A DNA stretch of 64,000 nt from Anaerolineaceae bacterium (GCA_002702065.1 NZXX01000002.1:124001-188000); one strand, 5' to 3'. Shown: positions 50,986 to 60,359, counted from the first letter of the stretch. Numbers and translations are program-made. Notes: generated by a model not told the origin, from the sequence alone.

Positions 50986-51100
50986 AATTTGCAGACTCCA
51001 ACATCCAGATGTTTTGAACCAATCTATATTATCGTAAACATGCGGCAATGTTAAGCGTGCACTGCGGCAAATGTCGCCAGTTTTTGCCGCACCCATGCGC

Positions 51101-51106
51101 TATAAT
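51101..51106 (+). promoter_or_regulatory. -10 element of the M24 peptidase gene
   Basis: TATAAT lies 40 bases before the ATG at 51147. An AAAGGA ribosome site precedes the ATG by 9-14 bases. Confidence 0.5.
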
Positions 51107-51146
51107 CAGGCGATTGCAAAGCGATGAAGCCAAAGGATGCAGCCGC

Positions 51147-52376
51147 ATGAAAGCTGATCTGGACCAATTGATGGAAAAACGGGGTTTGCAGGCGCTGGTG
51201 GTGGTGGGTGATGAAACCTACAGCGTGCCACGTGATTACCTGACCAATGGCGCGCAGGTGACCGGTGGACTGGTGATCAAAAAGCGTGGGGCAGACCCGG
51301 TGATGATCGTGAACCCGATGGAAGTGGAGGAAGCGGCGGCCAGCGGCCTGACGGTTTACACCAATCATGACTTCGGTTGGGGCGATCTGATCAAGGAAGC
51401 CGATGGCGACCGCAGCAAGGCGACCGTCAAACTGTGGGAACGTGTGCTGCAACAGCAAGCGATTCCGCCGGGCAAGATCGGTATTTACGGCACCGATGAT
51501 GTCAACGTCTATATCGAGATGGTTGATGAACTGAATCAGCTGGCCGATTATGAATTCGTCGGTGAGCGCGGCCTGACGCTGTTTGACGAGGCGTTTATCA
51601 CGAAAGACGCGGACGAACTGGCCCGTCTGAAAGTTGTAGCGGCGGCCACCAGCGCGACCTTGCAGGCGACGTGGGATTATATCGCCGGGCATCGTGTCGA
51701 GGGCGAAACGCTGGTCAAACCCGATGGCTCGCCGTTGACCATTGGTGATGTTAAACGCTTTGTGCGGCGCACCCTGCTCGACCACGACCTCGAAGACACC
51801 GGCATGATCTTCGCCCAGGGCCGCGACGCCGGTTTCCCGCACAGCCGGGGCCAGACGGATATGCCGCTGCAACTGGGTCAGGCCATCATTTTTGACCTGT
51901 TCCCGCGCGAAATCGGCGGCGGTTATCACCATGACGTGACGCGGACATGGTGCATCGGTTATGCGCCGGAGCCGCTGCAAAAAGCCTATGACACCGTGAT
52001 GAAGGCATTTGATATTGCGATCACGGCTTATGACGAACCCGGCCAGCCGACGCACGAGCTTCAGGAAGCGGTGCTGGATTACTTCGAGGAAGAAGGCCAC
52101 CCCACCCAGCGCAGCCAGCCCAGCACCATGAACGGCTATGTCCACAGCCTGGGGCACGGCGTCGGCCTGAAGATTCACGAACGGCCCAGCCTCAGCCATC
52201 TGACGCGCAAGGACATCTTGCAGCAGGGTAATGTCGTTTCGGTCGAGCCTGGCCTGTATTACCCGGATGAGGGGTATGGGGTGCGCGTGGAAGATACGGT
52301 GTATATCGACGAAACCGGCAAGATGATCTCGCTGACGGACTTTCATAAGAAGCTGGTGATCGAGGTGCAGCAGTAG
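51147..52376 (+). CDS. Xaa-Pro aminopeptidase-like M24 metallopeptidase
   Basis: This 409-residue cytoplasmic enzyme has the creatinase-type N-terminal domain (about 1-165) and the pita-bread M24 domain (about 180-409). The dinuclear metal ligands are visible: Asp in IFDLFPREIG, Asp in GYHHDVTRTWCIG, His in VHSLGHGVGLKIHE, Glu in VVSVEPGLYYP and Glu in GVRVEDTVYI. This set marks an active peptidase rather than creatinase. Substrates would be X-Pro dipeptides or peptides. The ATG at 51147 is followed by KADLDQLMEKRGLQALVV, the normal start of the family. The nucleotidyltransferase-like gene follows after 32 bases. Confidence 0.92.
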   Translation: MKADLDQLMEKRGLQALVVVGDETYSVPRDYLTNGAQVTGGLVIKKRGADPVMIVNPMEVEEAAASGLTVYTNHDFGWGDLIKEADGDRSKATVKLWERVLQQQAIPPGKIGIYGTDDVNVYIEMVDELNQLADYEFVGERGLTLFDEAFITKDADELARLKVVAAATSATLQATWDYIAGHRVEGETLVKPDGSPLTIGDVKRFVRRTLLDHDLEDTGMIFAQGRDAGFPHSRGQTDMPLQLGQAIIFDLFPREIGGGYHHDVTRTWCIGYAPEPLQKAYDTVMKAFDIAITAYDEPGQPTHELQEAVLDYFEEEGHPTQRSQPSTMNGYVHSLGHGVGLKIHERPSLSHLTRKDILQQGNVVSVEPGLYYPDEGYGVRVEDTVYIDETGKMISLTDFHKKLVIEVQQ

Positions 52377-52408
52377 GCCATTGCGCCAGACTGGTTTGCT
52401 GAAGACTG

Positions 52409-53302
52409 ATGACCGTTTCCGACACAGCCCTGAACGCGCTGCCACCAGACAAGCAGCTCGTGGTTACGGCGATACTGGCAAAACTGACAGCCATTGCGGG
52501 CGTGCGGGCCGTGGTGCTGGGTGGGTCCTGGGCACACGGCACCCAGACCTCGACATCGGATATTGACCTGGGGCTGTACTACGATGAAAAGGCCCCGTTT
52601 GACATCGCGGCAGTGCGCCGGGTGGCGGCTGAAGTGAGCGTCGATGGCGAACCCGTCGTCACTGAATTTTACGAATGGGGCGCATGGGTCAACGGGGGCG
52701 CGTGGATTCATACAGCCGGTGGCAAGGTCGATTTTCTGTATCGCAATCTCGATCAGGTGCGGCGGGTCATCGCGGAGGCGCGGGCTGGCAAGACCACGCT
52801 GGATTATTTACAGCAGCCACCCTATGGCTTTCGCAGCGTGATCTACCTGGCCGAAACGTCGATCTGTCTGCCGTTGTACGACCCGGACCACCTGATTGCG
52901 GAGCTTAAACAGGCGGTGGTGGATTATCCACCGAAGCTGAAGGAGTCTGTCATCCAGGGCAACCTGTGGAGCGTCGAGTTTACCCTGCTGCACGCGCGTA
53001 CCTTTGCCAGCCGCGCCGATGTCTATAACACGGTTGGCTGCCTGACACGGGCGCTCAGTGCGCTGACGCAGGTGCTGTTTGCGCTGAATGAGACGTATTT
53101 CATCAGCGACAAACGGGCCATCGACACCATTGAAACTTTTGGCATCCGGCCCGAAGATTATAGGGCGCGGGTCGAGCGTATACTGGCGCACCCCGGCGCA
53201 GATGTTGATGCGCTTTCGCAGACGGTCGCCGCGCTGGATGAATTGTTCCGGCAGGTGGTTGATCTGGCAGGCGCATGGTATCAGCCGAAGTATGGGCTGT
53301 GA
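52409..53302 (+). CDS. Nucleotidyltransferase-domain protein
   Basis: This 297-residue protein has the pol-beta-type nucleotidyltransferase core: VVLGGSWAHGTQTSTSDIDL with Gly39-Ser40 and the metal-binding Asp51 and Asp53, followed later by a third acidic strand (KVDFLYRNLD). The C-terminal half is helical (LLHARTFASRADVYNTVGCL TRALSALTQVLF), as in antibiotic nucleotidyltransferases or HEPN-linked proteins. It may modify a small molecule or act as a MNT-like enzyme, and no antitoxin or HEPN partner gene adjoins. The ATG at 52409 is 32 bases after the M24 peptidase gene. Confidence 0.82.
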   Translation: MTVSDTALNALPPDKQLVVTAILAKLTAIAGVRAVVLGGSWAHGTQTSTSDIDLGLYYDEKAPFDIAAVRRVAAEVSVDGEPVVTEFYEWGAWVNGGAWIHTAGGKVDFLYRNLDQVRRVIAEARAGKTTLDYLQQPPYGFRSVIYLAETSICLPLYDPDHLIAELKQAVVDYPPKLKESVIQGNLWSVEFTLLHARTFASRADVYNTVGCLTRALSALTQVLFALNETYFISDKRAIDTIETFGIRPEDYRARVERILAHPGADVDALSQTVAALDELFRQVVDLAGAWYQPKYGL

Positions 53303-53345
53303 CGGTTGATTTCCCGGTATGGGCGACTGACAAACCGGGGCAAGG

Positions 53346-53354
53346 TGTTATACT
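53346..53354 (+). promoter_or_regulatory. Extended -10 of the ferredoxin-NADP reductase gene
   Basis: TGTTATACT is a TGn extended -10 element. The ATG is 131 bases downstream, so a leader of about 125 bases is predicted; no riboswitch fold was recognised in it. GGAGAGAGAAG precedes the ATG. Confidence 0.4.
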
Positions 53355-53485
53355 GAGAAGGCTGTACTGTTGGTGGTCGTCAGCCAGCAATCAGATCACC
53401 GGTCTGACCGCAGGCTGAGGACTGCCAACTACTCCTGGAACCAGAAAATCATTCGTTCGTTGACGATGGAGAGAGAAGACCATCT

Positions 53486-54922
53486 ATGAGTGCTGAAGTA
53501 GGGACACCCGCCAATCCTTTGCGGGTTGCCATTATCGGGTCCGGTCCATCGGGTTTTTACGCTGCCGAACACCTGCAAAAGCAGGCCGACCTGACCGTTG
53601 AAATTGATATGTTCGACCGCCTGCCAACGCCCTATGGGCTGGTGCGTGGCGGCGTCGCGCCGGACCACCAGAAGATTAAATCCGTCACCAAAGTGTATGA
53701 TCGCATCGCCGCGAAACCCAATTTCCATTTTTACGGCCATGTCGAGTTTGGCACGGACATCACCATCGACGATATTCAAGCGCACTATCACGCGGTCATC
53801 TTCGCCGTCGGCGCACAGACGGACCGGTCGCTGGAGATCCCCGGTGAAGACCTGCCCGGCAGCCACGCCGCAACCGAGTTTGTCGCGTGGTACAACGCCC
53901 ACCCGGATTACCGCAATCGCGAGTTTGATCTGTCGGTTGAAAGTGCAGTGGTCATCGGCGTGGGCAACGTGGCGATGGATGTGGTTCGCATTCTGGCCCG
54001 CACCGTGGCCGAACTGCGCGAAACCGATATTGCCGATTATGCGCTGGATGAACTGGCCCACAGCAACATCAAGAATATCTATATCCTGGGGCGGCGCGGC
54101 GCTGCTCAGGCCGCCTTCACCAACCCGGAAATCAAGGAATTGGGCGAGATGGCCGACGCCGACATCATCGTCGCGCCGGAGGAAGTCGACCTGGACCCAC
54201 TCAGCCAGGCGTTCATCGATTCCGGCGAAGACCGCACCGCCGTACGCAATGTCGAAATCCTCAAAGCCTACGCGGAGCGTGAACCAGAGGGCAAATCGCG
54301 GCGAATTATCGTGCGTTTTCTGGCGTCGCCGGTGGAGATTATCGGCACCGACAAAGTCGAGGCGATCAAGATCGTCAAAAACGAATTGTATGCCACCGAA
54401 AGCGGCAGCCTGCGCCCGCGTGCCACCGATCAGTTCGAGACGATTCCGGTGGGGCTGGTGTTTCGCTCGGTGGGGTATCTGGGCGTTCCGCTGCCGGGTG
54501 TGCCGTTTTACGAGCGTTGGGGCACGATCCCCAATGACAAGGGGCGCGTGCTGACCGAGCACAACAGCGGGGAGCCGGTGACGGGTAATTACGTCGTCGG
54601 CTGGATCAAGCGTGGCCCCAGCGGCATTATCGGCACCAACAAGCCGGATTCGGTCGAAACGGTGAACATGCTGCTGGAAGATGCGCAGGCTGGCCATCTG
54701 TTTACACCCGCCGAACCGGGACGCGATGCGGTTGAAAAACTGCTCAAAGAGCGCCACGTGCGTTACGTGACGTTCGATGACTGGCTGGTGCTCGATCAAC
54801 TGGAGCAGCAGCGCGGCGCGGCGGTTGATCGGCCACGGGTGAAATTCAGCAGCATACAGGCGATGCTCGACGCGCTGGAGCAGGCCGAAGCCCAGGGCGC
54901 GCCTAATCCGGCAGGGGACTAA
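53486..54922 (+). CDS. NADPH-ferredoxin reductase, adrenodoxin-reductase type (FprA-like)
   Basis: This 478-residue flavoenzyme passes electrons between NADPH and ferredoxin. The FAD site is VAIIGSGPSGFYAAEHL, followed by DRLPTPYGLVRGGVAPDHQK (a family hallmark). The NADP-binding motif is VVIGVGNVAMDVVRILART, and RRGAAQAAFTNPEIKEL follows. The second FAD segment is YVVGWIKRGPSGIIGTNKPD. The C-terminal 60 residues (LLKERHVRYVTFDDWLVLD) match mycobacterial FprA-like proteins. No ferredoxin gene adjoins, so its partner is elsewhere. A GC-rich hairpin lies about 20 bases after the stop codon. Confidence 0.94.
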   Translation: MSAEVGTPANPLRVAIIGSGPSGFYAAEHLQKQADLTVEIDMFDRLPTPYGLVRGGVAPDHQKIKSVTKVYDRIAAKPNFHFYGHVEFGTDITIDDIQAHYHAVIFAVGAQTDRSLEIPGEDLPGSHAATEFVAWYNAHPDYRNREFDLSVESAVVIGVGNVAMDVVRILARTVAELRETDIADYALDELAHSNIKNIYILGRRGAAQAAFTNPEIKELGEMADADIIVAPEEVDLDPLSQAFIDSGEDRTAVRNVEILKAYAEREPEGKSRRIIVRFLASPVEIIGTDKVEAIKIVKNELYATESGSLRPRATDQFETIPVGLVFRSVGYLGVPLPGVPFYERWGTIPNDKGRVLTEHNSGEPVTGNYVVGWIKRGPSGIIGTNKPDSVETVNMLLEDAQAGHLFTPAEPGRDAVEKLLKERHVRYVTFDDWLVLDQLEQQRGAAVDRPRVKFSSIQAMLDALEQAEAQGAPNPAGD

Positions 54923-54941
54923 CGGCAACCATTGATGAACG

Positions 54942-54976
54942 CGGGGTGCAGGTTACGATGATGCACCCCGATGCAT
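54942..54976 (+). terminator. Probable terminator after ferredoxin-NADP reductase gene
   Basis: CGGGGTGCA pairs with TGCACCCCG (54962-54970). The following ATGCATTTTA has a short T-run, so termination strength is uncertain. Confidence 0.5.
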
Positions 54977-55044
54977 TTTACGTCCCCGCTTCTTTCCGCA
55001 TCTAAAGTAAATAAATATTCCAACCCTTATTTTTGCGCTTTCAA

Positions 55045-55134
55045 CCCCCTCTAAATCTCCCCCGAATTCGGGGGAGACTTGTCCTACGGAGTCATTTCGC
55101 TCCCTCCCTGAATTCGGGGAGGGCTGGGGAGGTG
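55045..55134 (-). repeat. Solo two-hairpin GAATTC repeat, same family as priA insert flanks
   Basis: Two GAATTC-centred hairpins lie here: a perfect 22-base palindrome at 55056-55077 (core CCCCCGAATTCGGGGG) and a second at 55103-55122 (CCTCCCTGAATTCGGGGAGG), separated by about 25 bases containing GGAGTC. Read on the minus strand, the order hairpin 1, GACTCC-bearing spacer, hairpin 2, GGGGG end matches the copies flanking the priA insert. It lies between the reductase gene and a convergent TPR gene. Confidence 0.8.
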
Positions 55135-55161
55135 CATTTTCTCGATGGAGATTTGAGGTAA

Positions 55162-56442
55162 TTACCCCGCTTCTTCGGTCGCTTCCGGTTCTTCCGTCAC
55201 TTCGACCGCGCTCAGCAAACCACAACTGCGCATCTGGTCCTCATAATCGCCGATGAGGGCTTCGTCCTCATTTTCCTGAGCGATCAGATAACCCGTTTGC
55301 AGATAGTTGGTTGCGGCGGGGCAGCTCCCCAGCAGCACCTGCGCGCGCCCGGCCCACCAGTAGTGATAGGGGTTGGTCGAACCCAGATCAATCGCTTTGG
55401 TAAAGGAATCGGCGGCGGCGCTGTACAGTTCACCGCGTACCTGGGCGCGTCCCAGCGCATAATGACAGATGATGCTGGTCGGGTCCGCCTCGACACAGCG
55501 GTTGAGGTAATCCAGCGCCTGATTGGTGTCGCCGATGGTGTTCAGGTACAGAGACCCCATCCACTGCAACGCGCTCACGTTGCGCGGGTTCAGGTCGAGC
55601 ACCTCGGTCAGCAAGGCAATCGCCTCGTCCGTATTGGTTTCACGATACTCCAGCGCCGCCAGATCAATCGTGATGTACGGCAGGTTCGGCGCGAGGGCAT
55701 AGGCCGCCTCGATATCCTGCATGGCCGCTGCAAAATCGAACTGTGTGTTCTGCACGATGAGCGCCCGGTTGCGCAGCGCTTCGTAGCTGTCCGGGTTGGT
55801 TTCGATTGCGCGGTTGACGGTGCTGATCGCCCGGTCGTACTGGCCGAGATCATAATAGGCTTCGGCCAGAAAGGCCTGGGCACGGGCGGCGGCTTCCGGG
55901 TTATCCTGCCCGGCCAGTTCAATCGCCCGCTGGGCACTGCCCACCGCCTCGCCATAACGCCCGTTCCAGTCCAGCGCCATTGAACGAATCGCCCATGCAT
56001 TAGGGTCATACGGATCCGCTGTGATGGTGCGCTCGGCTGCTGCCAGCGCCGCCTCCAGTTCGCCGTTCATGATTAACCCCAACGTCAGCCGGTAATGCGC
56101 GCCAACGCTGTTGGGCACCGCCTGCGTCACATCCTCGTAAATGTTCACCGCTTCTTCAATCGCCCCGCGAATCCAGGCGGAATCGGCGGCGGCCAGCTGG
56201 GTGGTCGGGTTTTCGGTGGGCAGCGGTGTAGGGGCTGTGACCGTCGCCATGCTGTCCTGCGCCTGATCCACCACGTCGGACATGATGGATTCGACATGGG
56301 GGATGTACGCATCGCGGTTGTTATACAGGTAGATGCCGCCAAGTACCACCGCCGGAGTCAGCAGCCACAACCACAGCCAGCGCAGCGAAATAATGCTGCG
56401 ACGCTGACCCCGCTGGTAGCGTTTTGGTGTCTTTAAATACAT
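55162..56442 (-). CDS. Membrane-anchored TPR protein
   Basis: This 426-residue protein has one N-terminal membrane helix (LRWLWLWLLTPAVVLGGIYL), preceded by basic residues, so the TPR part should lie outside the membrane. A linker (TAPTPLPTENP) is followed by about eight TPR units, for example NPEAAARAQAFLAEAYYDLG QYDRAISTVNRAIETNPDSYEALRNRA and NVSALQWMGSLYLNTIGDTN QALDYLNRCVEADP. The C terminus is acidic (EVTEEPEATEEAG). It would hold a protein complex; partners are unknown. The ATG at 56442 is 10 bases after the stop of a similar gene, so the two form an operon. Confidence 0.88.
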   Translation of the reverse strand: MYLKTPKRYQRGQRRSIISLRWLWLWLLTPAVVLGGIYLYNNRDAYIPHVESIMSDVVDQAQDSMATVTAPTPLPTENPTTQLAAADSAWIRGAIEEAVNIYEDVTQAVPNSVGAHYRLTLGLIMNGELEAALAAAERTITADPYDPNAWAIRSMALDWNGRYGEAVGSAQRAIELAGQDNPEAAARAQAFLAEAYYDLGQYDRAISTVNRAIETNPDSYEALRNRALIVQNTQFDFAAAMQDIEAAYALAPNLPYITIDLAALEYRETNTDEAIALLTEVLDLNPRNVSALQWMGSLYLNTIGDTNQALDYLNRCVEADPTSIICHYALGRAQVRGELYSAAADSFTKAIDLGSTNPYHYWWAGRAQVLLGSCPAATNYLQTGYLIAQENEDEALIGDYEDQMRSCGLLSAVEVTEEPEATEEAG

Positions 56443-56452
56443 CGATGCTGTC

Positions 56453-57736
56453 TCAGCCGCCAATTGGCGTTGGCGGAATCGGGGTGGGCGGAATATCCGT
56501 CGGCAGGGCGCGCCCTGCATAATTGGCGCACGAAACCGTCGTCAGCCGCAGCCCTTCGCGAATATTGGCGATCAGCAGGTCATTATCCGCCAGTTGTTCC
56601 GCCATCGGCAGCGAGTCTGTCAGAATGGTCCACGCCTGATCACATTCGCCCAGGTAATAATGGGCCAGCCCGCGCAGGTACCAGCATTCGATTTGCGGGA
56701 ATTCGCTGTCGCCAAAGGCCACGCAGTTGTTAAAGGCTTCAATCGCGCCTTCGTAATTACGGCGGGTATAGCGGGCCATGCCGACGCGCATCCACGCCGG
56801 TGCATATTCCGGGTTGATGTTGAGCGCATCTTCACAGTAGCCCTGCGCCCGGTCATTTTGACCCACTTTGTTGTAGGCTTCGCACAGACGCAGGAACGCT
56901 CGTTCATTGCGCGGGTCCATCGACAACACCCGTTCATAGGTGGCAATCGCCAGTTCATCCTGATTCGCCGCCAGATACTGGGCCGCCAGTTCAAAATAGG
57001 AGGCGGTCAGGTTGGGGTTAATCGAGATCGCATCTTCCAGTTGATAGATGGCTTCTTCGCGCGCACCGACCCAGATCAGCGAGTAGGCGTAACTGCGCCG
57101 CGCATCAACGTCGAGGGGGTCATTTGTCACAGCAGTTTCGCCATGTGTCAGGCCCTGCTGGTAACGCCCGATTGCGGTATAGGCGCGGCCCAGGGCAGCA
57201 TGCAGCGGCGAAAACTGGTTGTCCTGTTCCAGTCCGGAAACCCCGATGGGAATAGCCTCGGCAGCGGCGCCCGTCCATACCAGCGCTTTTGTCTTGAGGG
57301 CGTAGCCGCGCGGGTCCAGCGGATTAAGGTTGATCGCCCAGTCTGCCAAGGACATATTGTCCAGATTGCGCTGCGGTGCCAGCACTTCTTCGGCCTGGTC
57401 CAGCTCGATCAGCATCTTGCCATATTCGTAGGCGTAATCGAGATTGTTCGGCTGCTGCCGGTGTGCCTGCCCGAACATCTCGGCAGCCAGGGCGACATCG
57501 CCGTTCTGGAACGCATCAGCGCCGCCGGTCGCCATGGTGCTGGCAAAAGGCGTTGACGTAGGCGCCATGCCCACCGCATCCAATGCGGCCAGTTGCAGGC
57601 GGTCGAACTGTGTATAAACCACAACCAGGAATGCACCCACGAACAGGCCGTAGAGGAACAGAAAGCGACTGCCGCCGGTGCGACGCCGCCTGCGGGTGCT
57701 AAAGAATGGCTGGGAATAATCGCGTTTGATCTGCAT
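56453..57736 (-). CDS. Membrane-anchored TPR protein, first gene of pair
   Basis: This 427-residue protein has a basic N terminus (TRRRRRTGGSR), one membrane helix (FLFLYGLFVGAFLVVVYTQF) and about nine TPR units with the A-G-Y/A-P pattern, such as AYEYGKMLIELDQAEEVLAP and ASYFELAAQYLAANQDELAI ATYERVLSMDPRN. The C terminus is a Pro-rich tail (IPPTPIPPTPIGG). The same layout as the next gene suggests an ancient duplication and possibly a heteromeric scaffold. Cys residues near the C terminus (IECWYL, LGECDQ, VSCANY) are odd for TPR proteins and may form disulfides outside the cell. Confidence 0.88.
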   Translation of the reverse strand: MQIKRDYSQPFFSTRRRRRTGGSRFLFLYGLFVGAFLVVVYTQFDRLQLAALDAVGMAPTSTPFASTMATGGADAFQNGDVALAAEMFGQAHRQQPNNLDYAYEYGKMLIELDQAEEVLAPQRNLDNMSLADWAINLNPLDPRGYALKTKALVWTGAAAEAIPIGVSGLEQDNQFSPLHAALGRAYTAIGRYQQGLTHGETAVTNDPLDVDARRSYAYSLIWVGAREEAIYQLEDAISINPNLTASYFELAAQYLAANQDELAIATYERVLSMDPRNERAFLRLCEAYNKVGQNDRAQGYCEDALNINPEYAPAWMRVGMARYTRRNYEGAIEAFNNCVAFGDSEFPQIECWYLRGLAHYYLGECDQAWTILTDSLPMAEQLADNDLLIANIREGLRLTTVSCANYAGRALPTDIPPTPIPPTPIGG

Positions 57737-57932
57737 CGAGCCGATCTTAGCCTCGAAATCGTATACAGATGATAGTGCCTTATCCCCCTTGAATCAGCCA
57801 GAAACCAAAATGCTGGCTTCTGCCTTCATACGCCAACAGGTTAGCGTAGCCATGAACGGCTGTCAAGGCGCGGCCTATTGGCGCAGGGCAATCGCCGGTC
57901 GCGTGAAGTCAGGGGAATCGGCTGGCCCGCCC

Positions 57933-60320
57933 TTACTGCGAGAACAGGTTCCACAAGCGAGTGATGAAGTAGCGGTTCTTCATATTGGCGCTGAAGAACA
58001 CGATTGTCAGCAGCAGAATCGACACAATCAGCGCGATAATGCCGGGTGTCGGGGCGACAAACTCGAACAGGTCCGGCATGAGATAAAAGCCGACGATGAC
58101 CAGCACCGTAAAGAAAACCCCCATCAGGGTGACAATCGGATTTTTGATCAGGGTGCGCGGCTGCGATATGTCGATGCCGAAGGTGTTCCAGAAGATCAGA
58201 ATGCCGAAAAAGGTCGCGAAGATCGACAGGGCGCTGCGGGCGGCATCGGTGCTGAGGCCGGTGGCGAAGTACGTCACCGCATAGACCAGCGACATGGCCG
58301 CCGAGCCGATAAAAGCGCCGGTGATGACGTATTCCAGCACATCACGGCGGAAGTTTTCCATATAGGCGGGCCGCATAATCTTGACCGCGACCAGCGTGGC
58401 AATGACGTTGACCGTTCCAAACGTCACCCAGTTGATCTGAATAGGCGTAATCGGGAACGGCAGCGACATAAACCCGACGTACACGAACAGCAGCACGTTA
58501 TAAAAGGTCTTGGTTAGAAACAGCTTGACCGTGCCGAAAATCGTCTGGGTAATTTCGCGGCCTTCGGCAAAGGCTCGCGGCAGCGTCGACATGGCGTTGT
58601 TGAGCAGGATAATGTCGCCGATTTCTTTCGTGATCTGGGCGCCATCATTCATCACGATTGCCAGGTCCGCTTCCTTCAGCGCAGGCACATCGTTCACCCC
58701 ATCCCCCACCATGGCCACATGTTCGCCGCGCTGGCGCAGCGCATGAATGATGCGACGCTTGGTTTCTGGCTCGATGCGCGCGAAGATGCTGCCCTGCACG
58801 GCGGCGGCTTCCAGTTCGTCTTCGCTCATGGCGTCGAGCTGGTCGCCGGTGTAGGCATGTTCCGTGTCGATACCGGCCTGATTGGCAATGGCGCGCACGG
58901 TTTCCATGTTGTCGCCAGAGATGACCTTCAGATGCACATTCTGGTCACGGAAACTGTTGAGCGTTTCCTGAATATCCGGGCGCACCTGATCGCTGAGGGT
59001 GACAAGCGCGATAGGTTCGGCATCCCCGTTGAGATGCTGCTGGCTGTCCAGCGGCTGCCGGGCACGGGCGAACGTCAGCACGCGCAGCCCCTGCGCCGCC
59101 AGTTCCCGCGCCTGATGAGCAATGTCGCTGGCACCGCTGAGTACGCGCTCGGGCGCACCGAGAATCAGCGTTTCTTCCGGCAGGACGATTGCCCCCCATT
59201 TGCGGGCCGAATTGAAGGGGATTTCTTTAATTTTGGTGATCGACTGCGCCGGTTTGTTTTCCTGCACGTAGGTGTAAACAGCGGCAGCGGTCCCGTTCTT
59301 GTGGGCGAGGTTGGCCGTATACAAATGTAATCGGGTGCGAATTTCATCTTTGGGAGTGCCATTCAGCGGCAGAATATCCGATACGGCCAGTTTGTTCTGG
59401 GTGATCGTGCCGGTTTTGTCGAAACACAGGATGGTGACATTCGCCAGAGATTCGACGGCGTTGACCCGGCGGATGAGGGTGCGATGGCGGGTGATGCTGA
59501 TCGCGCCGATGCTGAGCGAGATAATCACGATCAGGACCAGACCATACGGGACCAGGCTGGTGATAAAGACCACCGCATTTTTGACTTTTTCCAGAATGGG
59601 CAGCGTCGCCAGGCTGTCCGATACCCACAACATCGGTGCCAGCAGCACCATCAGCACGATCGCAATATCGACGATGATAAACACGCGGCGCTGGGTAGGG
59701 GTCAGTGGATTTTTGTACGTCTTGGCGGTGCGGGCCAGCCGGTTGATGGTGCTGTTCGCGCCCACCTGTGTCACCCGCATGATGCCGGTTCCGGCGATGC
59801 AAAACGACCCGGAGAAGACGTCGCTGTCTTCGTCCTTCAACACCGAGTCTGATTCGCCGGTCAGGTGTGATTCGTCCATTTCGAGCGAGTCGCTGGCCAG
59901 TACCTCACCATCGACGACTAGCCGGTCACCGGGTTCGATGGGGATAATGTCATCCAGGACGACATCCTTGATGGCAATGGATTGCAGCTTGCCATCGCGG
60001 TAGACGCGCACGTCCTGCTGGGCCATGGCCACCAGCCGGTCGAGCCGTCGCTTGGCAACCACTTCCTGAACCGTGCCGAGCAGCGCATTGCTGACCACAC
60101 TGAAACCCGCGAAAAAGGCAACGGCATATTCGCCAAAAGAAATAATCACCGCCAGCAGCGGAAAGAGGATCAAATTAAAGATATTAAAAACATTCTCGCG
60201 CAGGATGTCCCAGTACGTTCGGCCAACACGCGCTTTGTAATTGTTGGATTGGCCGCGCTTGACACGCTCGGCTACTTCGGCGGCGCTGAGGCCTTTGGGC
60301 GGCTGCGAAATGGATGTCAC
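57933..60320 (-). CDS. P-type cation-transporting ATPase (CtpE/P2-like)
   Basis: This 795-residue membrane pump has an actuator domain with LTGES, the phosphorylation motif CFDKTGTIT (Asp301), the nucleotide-binding domain with KWGAIVLPEETLILGAPE, the hinge GDGVNDVPALKEADLAI and about ten membrane helices. The helix-4 motif is VPYGL; the Glu of calcium pumps (PEGL) is Tyr here. Overall layout resembles CtpE-type pumps of actinobacteria and firmicutes, proposed to move calcium, but the ion cannot be fixed. The GTG at 60320 is used because CAGGAG lies 11-16 bases upstream and a minus-strand TATATT lies further upstream. No regulator adjoins. Confidence 0.9.
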   Translation of the reverse strand: MTSISQPPKGLSAAEVAERVKRGQSNNYKARVGRTYWDILRENVFNIFNLILFPLLAVIISFGEYAVAFFAGFSVVSNALLGTVQEVVAKRRLDRLVAMAQQDVRVYRDGKLQSIAIKDVVLDDIIPIEPGDRLVVDGEVLASDSLEMDESHLTGESDSVLKDEDSDVFSGSFCIAGTGIMRVTQVGANSTINRLARTAKTYKNPLTPTQRRVFIIVDIAIVLMVLLAPMLWVSDSLATLPILEKVKNAVVFITSLVPYGLVLIVIISLSIGAISITRHRTLIRRVNAVESLANVTILCFDKTGTITQNKLAVSDILPLNGTPKDEIRTRLHLYTANLAHKNGTAAAVYTYVQENKPAQSITKIKEIPFNSARKWGAIVLPEETLILGAPERVLSGASDIAHQARELAAQGLRVLTFARARQPLDSQQHLNGDAEPIALVTLSDQVRPDIQETLNSFRDQNVHLKVISGDNMETVRAIANQAGIDTEHAYTGDQLDAMSEDELEAAAVQGSIFARIEPETKRRIIHALRQRGEHVAMVGDGVNDVPALKEADLAIVMNDGAQITKEIGDIILLNNAMSTLPRAFAEGREITQTIFGTVKLFLTKTFYNVLLFVYVGFMSLPFPITPIQINWVTFGTVNVIATLVAVKIMRPAYMENFRRDVLEYVITGAFIGSAAMSLVYAVTYFATGLSTDAARSALSIFATFFGILIFWNTFGIDISQPRTLIKNPIVTLMGVFFTVLVIVGFYLMPDLFEFVAPTPGIIALIVSILLLTIVFFSANMKNRYFITRLWNLFSQ

Positions 60321-60359
60321 GGATGACGTTACTCCTGGGTGGTGCGTCGGTTTGCCGAT

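Noticed and set aside
52409-53302. MNT/HEPN toxin-antitoxin pair
   Set aside because: No HEPN gene adjoins the nucleotidyltransferase-domain protein and it is much longer than MNT antitoxins.
53355-53485. A riboswitch in the long leader of the ferredoxin-NADP reductase gene
   Set aside because: No known riboswitch core or conserved multi-stem fold could be recognised by eye.
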